A DNA stretch of 64,000 bases from Plutella xylostella (lineage: Eukaryota > Arthropoda > Insecta > Lepidoptera > Plutellidae). The stretch lies in contig NC_063982.1 in the NCBI RefSeq assembly GCF_932276165.1, positions 5,163,501 through 5,227,500 on the forward strand, given 5' to 3'. Below, one piece after another: positions 30,201 through 45,200 of this stretch (positions within the stretch are counted from its first letter, which is position 1; each line of letters starts with the position of its first letter). The notes under the pieces were generated by a model. It had not been told where the DNA came from and did not search any database. It worked only from the letters and a program-made list of their open reading frames with translations. A program made the translations under genes and the position numbers.

Positions 30201-33200
30201 GCTTCGTTGATTCCTGAGAAAGCTGATGGGTGTTAAGATAAGATGGAATGGTTGGTTATTGTGAGTCGGGTTCGATTCTCGACTGGGTTGGTGGTTTAAA
30301 GATGTACAGGGGCTTGCATAGAAACCTGACCCCTCTTGGAGGGACAGTGATACTGAGCTAGGGTCAGGTTTATGTGCAAGTAACTAAGTGCCTAGTGAAA
30401 TATTTTAATGTTGATAGTTACAGGGTGGATAGTGGGAAAGTTGTTTCATCAGTGACTTTATCGTTTCATATTAACTTCAAGACCTACTATGTATTAGGTA
30501 AGGAGGACTTAGGATGCAGCCGAACCGATTATCCTGTTACTTTTTCTAAAACTTTCTTAAATAGAAGTTTTTTGTTCTAGTCATGAGCTAATAGGTATGT
30601 GCTAATTAGCCGGGCCTATATAGTAAAAGCCTTAGGACCTGTTTCACAATGTCTGGATAATGACTACATGCTCGATAACAGAGAGTGACAGCATGTATAT
30701 TATCCCACAAGTAGCCATTATCCATACATTGTGAAACAGGCCTCTAATCTAAAACACAACACCGATTTACCAATCGCAAACCCTACCTACCACTCTTGGT
30801 ATACAAAAGGTAAAAACCTACATAACAATTTTGCATAAACTTTCATCCTCCCTAAAAGGACATAGCATCATCGCGCCAACAGGTCGGTACTGTCAGCAAA
30901 TAAATCAACAAGTACAGCGATGCGCTTGACCCCAATGGGACTGTATACAATGAATGCACTTTCACAACGCAATTGTAGGGTCAGCAACTGTTACACGTCA
31001 GTTGCTGACCCTACAAAGATATTATAAATGCATTGCTGCACCCAGTTTTCGCCAGTGTTATGTTAGTCCCAATGTAATAGGGGGCGGGCCTATTGCCATT
31101 TTACGGGCACATCCAAGACCCGAGGAAAAATATCTGTATAAACTCTGATCAAAGTCAAAGTCCTCCATGGTGGACTCGCAAAGTATCATTACACTCACGG
31201 GCAATGAAAATGTTCCAGTGAGAAAAGCGCAAAATTACTCCTAAACGGAAAAGGCTAGCTTAATGACGCCGCGCCGTCTGCAATGAAGTGCATTTAACAG
31301 CGCATCAGAATATTACCTAGTCGTACTATACTCTGTCCATTATGTTATTGGTTTTTAGACATTCGAAATCCCATACATGTTTGATGACTGCAAGGGAAAC
31401 CAACTTTACTTACCAGACATAAGGAAACATCAAAAATACAATAACATAGTGGAAGCTCTATAATAACATAAATATAATTATTCAGATTTGAAATTAAATG
31501 TTGAAAAAATTGGAACTTTTTCGTTGCTTGTGAGTGTATTATTATACTATCTATACAATACATATATTATTATGTGTATATTGAATTCCGTTAATATACC
31601 ATCGCTGGTAGCAGGTGTGCGGCATACTAAATAATGTGAAAGTGATTCCTACTGACCTTTTATACAGGAATATAGGTACGTCAATACATGTATATCTATA
31701 TACCATGTACCATTTGTTTAGGTAGTCGTAACACGTTCATAATAAAATTGAACTTGTTTAATTATATGGTTTTTTTAAGTTAATTACAAATACCTAATAT
31801 AAACCATATATTTGTACTTAACTAAAAAAAATCCATATAACAAAACTAGTACAATTTGTTTAGGTAGTCGTAACACGTTCATAATAAAATTGTACTTGTT
31901 TTGTAATATTGTTTTTTTTTTAAGTTAAGTACAAATACCTAATATGGTTTAATAAAATAACCTCGGTTGATAGTAAAAAAAAAATCTTCATATTTTATAC
32001 CAGCCAGCATCTTTCTCAAATTATAAACATGAAGATTTATAAATATGGATGGACAGTTATTTGTTACTCTTTCACGGGAAAACAGTTGGACTATTTTAAT
32101 AATTACTGGGGTTAAACAAATAACTATAATAAGGTCAACCAGGCTACACGAGATCTATTAGCTAGAAACTGGGATGCACGTAAGTATAAAATCATGATTG
32201 ACGCGACTATAGCAACGCATAACTTTTATCAAAGCTGTCATGAGCTTTCTGAAATTAAGAAGAAATACCTCAATACACTTCGTGCAGTGAACATAACTTT
32301 TTACTTGTAGCTCTAATTAAAATCGTGAGATACTTCAAACAATGTCAAAGTATAAAAACAGTTTTTAAGATAGTTCTAATCTTTGATTAACCTTGCTTGA
32401 TGGAGGATTGGCCTTGATAACTTGGCATTTTGAACTTATTGTTTAACTTTGCTTAGGCTGAAAGGTTTGTTATTGTTATCCCAGTTCCCATGGGATCCTG
32501 AGTTTTTCCTGCCATGTAATTTCACTAATAACTTGCGATGTTTGTATTATTACTTTTTTATATGTGTGGAAAGGATAATTACTATAAGCAATACTCATGA
32601 TAATTTTTTTACGATTATGACATGTAGGTAATATTTAATTAGAAATAAGTCATTGTCAATCCCTTGAATAGCAATTTACTATCACTAAAAAAAACTTTAA
32701 CAATTGCTGAGCAATCATGGGATTTGCAATATTATACTAGTCGAATTCTAACTATACCCATTTTGGCCAACTCACCTTACTTTCACTGATACTTGCTGAG
32801 TCCGTTCACTGTGAATTGGCACTCTCTGTACACCTGTACAGCCAGTAATAGTCCAATGTCATATGCCTCTTTCAAGGTTCTAAGGCTTTCCTTAGGGTGT
32901 TTTTAATAGCGTGCGGATTTCATCACCCGCGTGGGATAAACTCAAGTGTTCGTTTCATACAAGTTAGTATTCATTGTAACGCGTGTTATTATGCACACGG
33001 TACGCTTGAAAATGCTGTAAAATCCCGTGTGCGTGAAAGAATCTACACGGAATAAAAATAAAAATACCCTTAGAAATACACATGTGTGTTGAACGTAGTA
33101 TTATTTTCTCTATGGTATGTGTCTCAGTTAGGAGTTTAGGACCTATCTAAAATTAGTCTAAAATGAAGACTCGACGGACGCGTACAAATAAAAGACAATA

Positions 33201-36200
33201 TAAAGTTATTGCACTATAATTGATACTGACCTTAAAATAATGATCGTGTGAACTTGTACCATTCACGTTGAATTTATACGACTTTCACCCTTATAACTTT
33301 AGTGATACGGAGTAACATTAGTAACATTAGTTCTTGAGAGGTGGATTGTTTGTGGGAAAATCGACGGATCTTATATCTCTCTGACTTTCTGGGAGATTGT
33401 TCCTATATCTAGTCACGACATGAGCTCATCACATCTCAATACATCCAACTAGTTAAGTAGTGCTTAATAAAATTACGGCATATAGAGATTAGGAGGTAGG
33501 TTCTAAAAATTGGAATTAGCATGACAAGGGGGATGGTCATGGCAGTTTGTAAAAAACCGTTTTCAAACATTTGAACAAAGTTTTTTTTTAATTATTTTTT
33601 CAAGTGGCGGCGCTCTAGTTCTGCGTATGCAGCGCCTTGAGTTAGATTTTCCCTTTTATGAAAAAATATATGATTTTCACAAGGAACTTTTTTATTGCCC
33701 GTGAGTTTATTAAGCCCCTATGGTATATTTAAAACACCCGAGGCCGCGTTGTTCTATGATTCTCAAGGTACGTAAGGGATTACGTATTGTATGTATGTTT
33801 CTATAAATAAGCCTTTATAATAATTAATTCAAGTGAAATTAAGGTCAAGCCATATTAAATGCTTTCGTTTTTAGCTCAACGGTTTGAGAAAGTGTTCCAA
33901 CTTGTGTTATGTTTGTTTAAATAAATTATGAACTTGAAAAATTGACAGTTATGACTGTTAAAAAAAATGTAAAAAGTTTAGGCAGGTCGTTAAATATTTA
34001 AGCGTTGAACTGTTATGCTTGCTTAGTTTTAGATTTTCGCGCTGGATGATTTTATGTTTTTTTTTGTTAGTATATGACCGAATTTAAACTTGTGAAATTC
34101 TACTTAAAAGTTTTTACGTCTCATGAGGAAACTAATAATCATAATAATATATTCACACAAACGTTCAAAAACTAAAAGACACTAAAAGTCGCATAACTTT
34201 ACAACAGCTAATCTGTTTTTCATAAAATATGACTAAGAACAGTCGGCGTAACATTAGCTTATGACCCAAAAAAAACAATCCAAAATTGGTTCAGCCGTTT
34301 GGGTGCTAAGTACGTTACCACAGACTGATACATTCAGAGAAAAGCGGATACTCCAACATCTGACTGTAGTAGTCGTGAGAATTGATGTAATAGTATTTTC
34401 TATTCGCATACCTCCAGCGCCTGAGTCTGGCGATCCAGCGGGGCAATGTCGACAGCGTGTTGGGAACCTTCCTTGAGTGAGAGTGAGTGAGTGAGTAATT
34501 AGGCTTAGGTTACTATTTAATATATTGTAATATATTTTCATGAATAAATACTTACCATCATTTTCTACTAACAAGCCGAGATACGTGTCACGAATAAGCC
34601 ATAGAGATGGGACGCACGATGGCTTCGTACTTATTATCTCGTTTACACGCCTTAAGTAATTATAGTGAGAGAAATTATACCCGCTAGTGCTCAAAGAGCG
34701 AAAGTAATAGATTGTTGGCTACAGATAGATACATACAATATTATATTATAATAATTATAAAGGTTGGATTTTAAATCAAAGGTTGCAGCTTCTAGTATGA
34801 GTCAAGTGTGGTTGGATCCGCAAACGGATGGTTCCGTAGTGAAATGTTTTTAAAATACCTATAATCCTATTTAATTATTTAAACAATCAATACCTACGGC
34901 AAACATATAAAAGAATATAATATGCATTAAAACATACATTTGTGAAGTGTCTAATGTAAGTTGAGAGAGAAATAGGGTCACTATCTCTATATAAATGATG
35001 TAAAACATTATTATGTCTACAGCACCTGCTGAGCTGGTGCCTTTTTGACGCTCCGGACAGCATAAAAGCATGCTGTCCGAAGAGTCAAAAAGGCTGTTAC
35101 TATTTCTATTGTATACTGTTTTCTGTATTTTCTGTTGTTTTCAGAGTTTCAATTCATTTTCTCAAGCTCAAGTTAATCAGTGAAGGTCGCTAAAACCCCA
35201 TGTGTCATTGATAAAAGCTTACCTTCTGCGGCTGCTGATGATGTGACTTCTTCACGTCGAGCCAGAACCTCGCCAGGTTGATGGCCAGCCCCAGGAGCGC
35301 GATGATGAAGAATTTCACCTGAGGATGTCATTACAATGTCAACAAATATGGTCGATAGAGCTTGCTACATAGTACAGTTAATTTTTAATAAGTCAAAAGT
35401 ACTACAAGAAAAGTGAGAAATATTGGGTACAAATGCTCCCATAGATATTAAGCTCCTCTTGGTAAGATGCCAGATTTATAAAAGACCCGGAGAGTGAGAT
35501 TTCAATTGATGTTTTAGGTGCTGGTTGCCCTCCCCTTTTCTAAAACTATATGTAAGCTTAATATTAACTGCACTTGGGCTGTTTAGTTTCAGGGGGTTTA
35601 GTCTCTAAATCACCGAAAGAACGAACGAGAATTGTCACGGAAAAATCTCGTCCGTTCGTTCATTGATTTATAGAGGGTCACCCCTAGCATTTTACACAAG
35701 ACATAGATTTTATTATTATTTTTAGTGTCTTTATATTTTTCCACTGCTGGGTAAAACCTCCTCTTTTATTTTATTTAAAATGAGGTGTATTAGCATAGAT
35801 AGTACTCCTTGATAACTTATTATCTTAATTAATATCATCGACAGTAACGTTATTCTCACCTGCAACTTAAACGACAGTATCTGCAGCATGGTCCCGATCT
35901 TCGCCTTCAGCACGGCGCCCAGCAGAAGCAGCTTCAGGATCGCCTTCTTCTTCTTCTTCTTCTTGCCTCTTTGTTCTAGAAGGTGAGAGGATAATACAGG
36001 AAAACTGATAAGATAAAGGTTTGACAACGTATGGATAATCCTGTGGAATAAAAGACATGAACAATACTGAGATTGACTATCTCAGTAATTATGTTTAAGA
36101 ATAGTGACAGCAAGTCTTGTAACCCAGAGGTAGCCATTGTCCAGACATTGTGAAACAGGCAAAGAACTTAACTAACACTTTCACTAACAATAACCAAAAA

Positions 36201-39200
36201 TAAAATAATATAATGCATTTAAATATGATGTTTAAAGATTCAATACAATAACGTGCTCAGTAAAACAAAAAGGGTTGAACTGACTTATGCTATGTCACGG
36301 ATCATTTTCACCAGAATAAAATAAATGCACATGCTTACAAAATGCAAAATTTCATGCTTTTCAAGATGCTGTAGTAAAATGAAAGTTTATACCAAAAACA
36401 ATCCTTGCAGTACTAGGCATCACCTACAGTACTGAAGTTGAAAGACCTGCAAAAACTATTCTACCAAATGATGTTTATTAAAATACCAAAACATATGTGT
36501 CGGTACATTATTATGTTTACCAAATAATTTCAATTTCAATTTGAAATCAGAATTTATGTGGACTTTATCTTATAAGGAGTCATTAGAAGAAGAATAGAAA
36601 TACGTTACTTCAGATTTGAATACCTATTAAAGGATTCAAAGAACCCCTTAAAAAGTCATCGAAATATTCTCATCATCTTTCCGATTGAATAATGTTTGAG
36701 ATACTTAAAACTTTTATCTTTAAACTGTGAAACTAGTTCTAACTCTATTTATTAAAGACGAAAAACAGGAAAAACTTTTATATTATCGTATTTGTTAGAG
36801 ATGAAGTATTAAATTTTTAATAAATAATAAATAAATAAATATATTGAAATTGGGGAACTAGGACTAAATCTATACTAAAGATGAAAAAGAGGAAAAAAAC
36901 CATCACCAACCCTCCAAAGAGCTCTTATCACTCAATCCATTCTCCAAATTGTCACTCTCCAACGCATGCTCAGCAACAGAGTCTAGTGCCTTTTCTCCAA
37001 TCGACCAGACATCCTCCACAAAACCCCTCGGCACTTCTACATCTTGCGTCTTTATCTCTTCCCCCTGTTGCACATCTACTTGTCTCGTTTCCGCATTCTC
37101 CTTCCCTATCACCCATTTCTGGACGTGCTGTTCATTCTGACGACCTTTCTCTTCCATTTTCATGACTGGCATCTGGACTAAGTGGATCTTTGGTGGTTTC
37201 TGCTTCTTTTTCTTCTCTTTCTTCTTATCCGCGCCAGTTGAAATGGTGATAGTGTCGATGCCGCCGCTCTCGTGGTGCCCTCTGGTGGTGAATGCTCTGG
37301 AATGAAAATTGGGGTTAGGATTGTTTTGGTTTGTTTTTTGTTGGATTGATTCAGCTAGCTATATCTGATGGAAAAATTATATAGAATATTCAATATACAG
37401 GTTATCCTGTAAATAGAGGAACAACGGAAAGGGGGTTAATAAAGGGGTCAGTCAATCTGAAACACTTTTGTTATATGACTTTTGAAAATTCGCGAGACAC
37501 AGAGGTCACGCGGTTTATCGGAAAAGTTACTAGTTACATTCTTGACTTTCTTTGAAAATCGCTAAAAGTTATGCCAATCGGGCGTTGTGCGTAGTAATGG
37601 ACGGTGACGACGATGCAACGTTGTCATTAGTAATTTATATGAACATAGCAAGTGATACCACGTACAAGTGGTATCACTTTTATGGACACACAAGATAGAA
37701 AGTAGCAGTGAATTTCAATTTGTTTCTATACAAAATTTTCTGTATTCATCGATAGATTGTGAAGCTTTAAAAGTGTAACCATCTAGCTATTTGTACTTCT
37801 ATAATTATACATATCATACTAATAGCCAGTCATTTCGAAACGGAAGTCACAAGGCAACCGAAAGTGGCTGCGAACATCAAACTCATTTGTTGACTTAATT
37901 ATGAATTCATTCCGAAAAGTGAAAACTTACTCCGTTATGTGAAGCACGGATACGCTATGTATACATTAGTGTATGTGTGTGTGTGTTATCTTTGTCATGT
38001 GTTAAATATTTACTTTTCAGACCCTCCGCTGGACTAATTTCTAACACCGTTTGAACAAGAGCCCCCCCTTATCCGAACCGAGAGTAGTTTGTAAAAATTT
38101 ACGTTCATCAGAAAATTTTATATTTACGAGTATATGATGATTAGACTTTGACTTTGACAAAAGTATTCCTTCGAAGTTATACGACGAATTGTGAGCTGCG
38201 GTTGTTTTTCAAGTCGCTTCGCAGAATAGACTTCGTTTTATTAAAAAAAACATAGACTTTTAGTAAAATACAAAAGTGTGAATACAGCCAGTCAGCTGCA
38301 TAAGTAGCTATACTCTTTTGTACCTTGTAAATCTAACAAACCGCCTATCGATTCATTGAAACATTGACGGTTTGTCAGTTTGACAAGGTACATAAGTGTA
38401 TAGGCACAAAGCAGTTTGTGTGTATAGGTACCTAGCTACTAATGCAGCTAACCGTACCTAGTAGATGTGAGGTAGGTGTGAATCTTATACTTTTGCCTAG
38501 TCACTGAGTAATGTGAAAACTCAACTGGATGACATCAAAGATGATCAAGAGTATTACTTACACTACCTACAATCAAAATCTGTCTTGAGAAAAAATATAT
38601 ATTCATATTTAATGTAGAATTTAGTAGATCCCATATGAATATACTTATAATAACACTATTTTGGGAAAGGTCCCTTTTCAAAACTACGTCTTTACTAACA
38701 GCCAGTTTCAATAACTCTATCTACCGATGACTGGTAGGTATACCTTGATCTTTAATTCGGCGGAATTCTGACAGTTATCTACTTTTGACATGTCAGAGAT
38801 CACAAACCTTTTTTGGCTGAGCCCTTTTTTCAATACGAGTCTGGAGGGCCACTACCAAAATCAAACGAACGAACGAACAAAAGCTCGGCTCTATCTCGTT
38901 GTATTAAGTTCTTGTTCGTTCGTTCGTCGATTTAGAGTGACCCCCCTGCACATCTAAGTCTAAACTACTCTATACATTTTATTTGTTAGTGAATGCACCT
39001 ATCCATTTTATTTGTTAGTGAATGCACCTATCCATTTTATTAAGTGCGGCGCTCCAAATTAAAAGGGGATTTACCTACGGTGAGTAATAATTACGTCCCT
39101 TTACATCACAAAAATAATATACGTAATTAAAGTATAAATTAATAAATAAAGAAAAAATATAATTTATTATTAAAATATCTAATCGATTATTAAATAATAA

Positions 39201-42200
39201 TATGAGCGGTGGTAGCTCAGTCGGGAGTCGGGAGTCAATGAGTTCTTTTAACTTAAGTACAATGTATACCATCGCTCTTACGGTGAAGGAAAACATCGTG
39301 AGGAAACCTGCATATCTAGATTTAGCACATCTAGATATGTGAACCCACCAACCCGCAGTGGACCAGCGTGGTGGGAAATGGTCCAAGCTCAGGAAGGCAG
39401 TTTAGACCTTGGGGATATGCACAAAGGTTCCACTCGAGAGAGCCAGGTGCAGCTTACATCCCCAAAGAGAATAGAATAGAATATCTAATCATTATTAATA
39501 CTAACCAATTATGATGAAACTTAGACTGCTCAATGTAAGCCATTAAAAAAATTAAAAGTGGCAATCGGTTCAATCGTTTCGGAGATATGCGTGGACAAAC
39601 ATTATAAACATACATACATCTATAAAATTTTACAAGTATATTTGTTTGATGTGCAGTTCCAATAATCTTACATAAGTACATACGAGTATGTACCGAAAGG
39701 AGAATCTTTTTTTGAAATCGATTAAAAAGGTTTACTATCCCTGAATTTAGTAGGAAGTGATGCCAGCTAAAGAATAAATTAAAGTAATTAATATGAATTC
39801 GATACATTATCTGTCATTTTATTTTTTATTGCCCAGAAATGGATTCAAATTTTTCCTTTTTTCGGTTAAGAGCTTTTTAAGTAGCATCACTTTTGAAATT
39901 TCAGAATTCCATCGAATTAAAGATCCAGGTATAGTTACTTTCATATTATTTTGACAGGCTGTAACTTTAATGTGTCAAAATAGTATAAAAGTAAGCGTGC
40001 TCACATAGAGAATCGGGTTCCGGTCCGGATTCTCTATGTAAGCACTCTAACTACCAGTTATCGGTAGATAGAGTTATTGAACTGGCAGTAAGAGAATAAC
40101 CGTGCTCATAGTCAAAGACAGAAGCATCCGTCCACTAATTGCGTCAGTCGGTCAATGACCGCGTTCTTTAAAACAAATGAAAGTGGTCACTCGACATTCT
40201 TAAAAAATGTGCAGTAGACAAGTAAAACTATTAAACTCATACTATAAGAGCTATGACGCTGTGATATTAAGCTTTGGCCGCAAAATATGCAATAAAACCA
40301 TTTCCCGTGAGAATTACGTAAAATACACCACGCCCTCTTATTGAACTTAACTGTAAGTACTAGTGAAAAGTACGTGCAGGAATTCACCCCTGCCTACCAT
40401 GGAAGGGAGCAGGCAACAACTTACGTTAGAACAAGGCTTGGGTGTTCATGTTCAGCCTACTGAACCTACATCATTGGACAGGTGCAGGGATGAGAAAGGC
40501 CGAGGAAAGAGTGTTGTGGCGCTCCTTAGTAGAGGCCTTTAACAACTGACGAAAAAGAGTGGTGATATAAGTTTAACATTTATGTATGTGTATCTGTAGT
40601 AGCTTCGCTCCTAAACGGCTTAACCTACCTATTTCAGATTTATTTTCCCGCTGAATTTTTTGACAAAAAGTAGCTTATATATTATGTTAATCCAGTGTCT
40701 ACTTCCTGCATACCAAAATTCATCAAAATTTCTCCAGCCGTTTTCCCGTAAAAAAGCAACAAGCATCCATACTTGCAAACTCTCGCGTATGTAATATTAG
40801 TAGGATAATTGCTCTAACAAATTTGCATAACATGCACTGTACATTGTGATACAGCTATAGTAAGGCTGGCATTGAACCCTGTACCTCACATTTCAAGACA
40901 CGTCTTCACCACACGACCACCGGATGTACTTTCTCTCGTGGCCTGAATATACCGGTTTGATTGTTTGCAGTTCATTATAGTTCGCAAGGTTTGGCAGAAG
41001 TGGGAACTTTGGTACTTTAATTGTCATCATAATTGTTATAATAATACACTCACGAGCATTGAAAAAGTTCCACTCACAAAATCCCGACATCAAACAAGTT
41101 CAATTTTTTCAATCATTTTATTAAAAATTTAAACAAAATATTACAGTTTTTAGTTAGTTATATCCTGATGCGCTGTTAAATGTACTTCAATGTTGCGGAA
41201 GGCATCATTAAGCTAGCATTGTTCGTTTAGGAGTAATTTGGAGCTTTTTCAGTGGAACCTTTTCATTGCCCGTGAGTCTATAACCATTGTTTTGATATAG
41301 GTGTCTTTGAAAAAGTTTTTCTATAATTGGTATATTTTGTTCGTGTGAGGATGCTTGATAGAAAGCCACCCTGGGCAATGGGAATCTAGCGGCTGATGTT
41401 AATCTGACTGGATAATCCTGTCACCACGGTGACAATCCCTGATATAGCTCTATTGTTTGTCACCGACAGGCTAAGAAAAATATGCTATTAAATTTTCTGT
41501 AGGGTGTTAGTTCTTACGTTATTTTTACATTCATACTTCTCTGACTCAGTCAATTGAAACCTATGAGATATGCATAAGTGTCAGCTATCGACGTCAAAAA
41601 ACTCGTTTATTGCGCGTTCCACCAATCACAGCGCCGTATTTATGGAGAATCGCGATATAGTGACGTTTACTACGTCTATAATAAAGCCTCTATCATTCTA
41701 TTAAAAACGATAACATTTCCTTTATTTAGTTTTCTCCGATCAATCAAGTTATTTATTTAGTTCCAGATTAAACATGTTTTTTTATAAATTTTTATCAATT
41801 GGATTCACACGAACCGTGGCTAAATAAATGATCTTTTCATTGTATGTTTGCATATAAAACCAGTTTTTAGGTAGTTTTTGTTTTAATAATGATCTGTTAC
41901 GAATTTGAAGAAAGATAAAGTCTCACACATTAAGTTTATTCATAAAAATAATTACTTTCTATTAGTGTAACAAAATGACTGACTAACTATACCTTTTTCA
42001 TCAAGCTATGAAATATTGAATCAAGTATGAAAAATCAACAAATAAATAATCTTTGCTCGCCGATTTTATTACGTGGAGGTCCATAGTCTCCGCCTACCCC
42101 TCTGGGAGACAGGCGAGGCGTGAGTGATGTTCGTGTGTGTGTGTGAGTGTGTGTACTATAAAGAGACTGGACGCATAAAATTGATTCGCCATTGATTAGT

Positions 42201-45200
42201 GACGGTCAAGTGAAATCTGCGTGTCTTGTTTGATACACATAATGGTTCGCGAATTCGCACAATACGTAAGTATGTAAGGCCATTATGTCTTTATTATAGG
42301 CATAGTTGCTCGTATATGTATCATTGAACAGGTGAGAACAAGCTAAGATGAGAACAGAGCTACGTTAGAAAGGATGACGGGCAAAATTTATGGGTCGTAC
42401 CCCGACCAATAACGACCACATGTATGTCGTTCGAAAGCGCCCATCATCCTTTAACAAGATTATTACATAGGTAAGTAAATTGGCGAGTTTCCGCTGTGGG
42501 TGTTAATATTTTTGCCTACGGTTAGCTAAAAACATTGATGAACAAAATCTTTCCATTGACCTATATGTAACCCTTATTTGGATATAAGCAAGAAACCTTG
42601 CATATAACGGAATATTGATTTACTAATTCGTATAACAAGGCGCTTTCACCTGCCGGATAGAAACCTACGCGTTTTGCGAATATGCCTATGTTAGTAAGAA
42701 TTCAATTAATTTTACGATTTGCCTTTATAACTATTAAGCACCGTGCAATATTTATCTCGTTTGAACAAAGAAAATACTTGTAGGTACTTGTTGTAAGGTG
42801 TGCAAAAGTTTATTTCTTTTAAAAATATTTGTGAATAATTATGTGTGCTTTCCCATGAGATGTGTGCGTTGCTACGTTGTTATGGACATTAAATGTGTTT
42901 TTTTTATTTTCTTTCTTTTTGTAGTGTATATCCTCCTGACACCTGGCGTACTATGAGTAGGACATTGAAAAAAAATATAATATATAGTTTAAAAATACCT
43001 ATATTAAAAGTTTTATAGAGTATCCCTGTTATTCCTTTAAAGTTTTATAAAGTACCTATCCCTTAAACAATTTGTTCTTTGACAAAGTGACAAAACTCAA
43101 CTAACTCAAAGTTCAGAAGTAATTTTTTTAATTTAAAAAAAAAAATAATAACAGTGAATACATTTATACCTCTCGGGGTCAGGAGGATATATTTTAACTG
43201 TACTGTTGTTTATGTGTGTGTACCTATGCCGCACCAAATAAAATCATTTGCTTTCTTCCTTACCTGGCCACTCCTTCACCGACTATCTCCGCCAAGGAGT
43301 TCAGCCCCCCCTCCACCTCCCTCCCCAGTTTGGAAGGTAGCTCTTCATAGCTTCGTCCCGACTGCCTCACTTCTGCGTCCGCTAGCTCTGTGGAGAAAGA
43401 GAATATAATAGAATATTACTTCATTGATAAAACAAAGACAAAAATAAAAAAAACATTGGCTTTGTCAACCAGAGCGCCTTACTAGCGCCGCGTTACTACT
43501 AATTTGACGATAAGATGTGTTGTACTCATGGAAGTAATAAGTACCTACTAGGGCATGCAATACCGCAATACCGGTATTGCGTAATACAGGGATCCCGGAC
43601 AAAATCCACGCTTTTTTCAATACCGGTATTGAAAGTTAATACCGGTATTGGAGTAATACCGGAATCGGCCTTTTTTAGACTATAAATCAAGCGATTAAGA
43701 TATAGTTAGCTTTGTGCTCTTATATACTATGAAAGTGCACTTATTTTCAACCGTTGCATGCGGTTTTTGGCCTTTGAAAACCTATTTGTTGTCCATGCGT
43801 TCTAAAATTTTCACTCTTGCTCAATTCTCGTAAAAAATATTGCATAATACAGAATTTGATTGCTTTTTCTTGTTGTATTTTGCCCTATACGACCTTTAAA
43901 CAAAATATATGTAATTTATAACAAGGAAGTCAAATACCGGTATTAATACCGGGACCCCGGTATTGAGTTCTAATACCGTAACTCAATACCGGTATTGAAA
44001 TTATTACCGGTATTGCATGCCCTAGTACCTACTTAGAAGTACTTATGGTTGTACTACTACGGTAAAATACTCTCAAAGAGAACGCCAGCGCAGCGCTAGC
44101 AGTACGCAACGCAATGCTAGTGCTCTATGTTTGACAAAGCCTTTATACAGCGGAAATTACATAATAGGAGAAAAATTACTGGGCTTAAATTCAGAGCCAG
44201 TAATAATTCGCTGAAAGACATGAGCCTCCTTAAAACTGAAATGTTATTGCCGAAATATCCACGCTTGGCAGGCGGGTTATGGAGATATCATACAACATAA
44301 ACATTTAACACACAAGACCTATATCTGTATATCGTCAAAATCCTCTTTTTTGATGTCTCGGACAAAAACCTGTAGTAAAGTAATCATGACCTTTTTGTAT
44401 ACTTAGGTTTCTTATGATCTTGTGTAGTTATACATTTCTTAGATACCTAACTCTGTTTACAATGAAAGTGAAAATAGATCTTCGTTGAACTCACACTAAC
44501 ACCTACTGTTTACAGAAAACATTCACATGTATATCACAAAATACTCAGTACACAGTGAAAACTTGCATTTACAGAAGATAATTTGTAAAAGCTATGTTTA
44601 AACGTATTTCTCACGTTGTACAAAGGGATAAAAACTGCAACAGTATTCAATCTTTATACACACGTTAGCAATGAAAAATTTCGATCTGTCAATGCCATTA
44701 TACTATGTTACTACATATTTTTCATGCATGCACATTTTTACATTGATCAAAATGAGTAGTTGGTTTGAGAGACTGTAGGTATAGATATTATTAATTAAAA
44801 AAACTTTTTCAACGTTTTAAATTTATAGGCCAAAATTAAGAGCCTTAGGTATGGAGTAATTTTGAATTATGTAATGATTACGTGTGATATGTGATGTTTG
44901 CAATGAACAGCACTTTAAGTTGGAGTACTGTGCAATACTTTTACCTTTTTAGATAAACAATAGAAAATAGATGATTCGATCGCTTACTCTCGCTTTTATT
45001 TCAAGAACATAATAATTTTCCGTTTGTGATAGTTTAGTTTCTCAATCTTTATCAATGTATAAGAAGTTCATTGACTTTGACGGAGTAGGCTAAGTGTTAT
45101 GTTTTAAAATTATTGCAAAGAGGTAAAATAACCTAAATATGACTGGTTTATCTAATTGTGGTGGTCTCTAGCCAAACTTATTTTATTTATTTTCAAAAAT

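Noticed and set aside
43154..43408. Plus-strand open frame over the Osiris exon
   Set aside because: The minus strand has matching acceptor and donor and joins in frame to the neighbouring exons, so the plus frame is a shadow.
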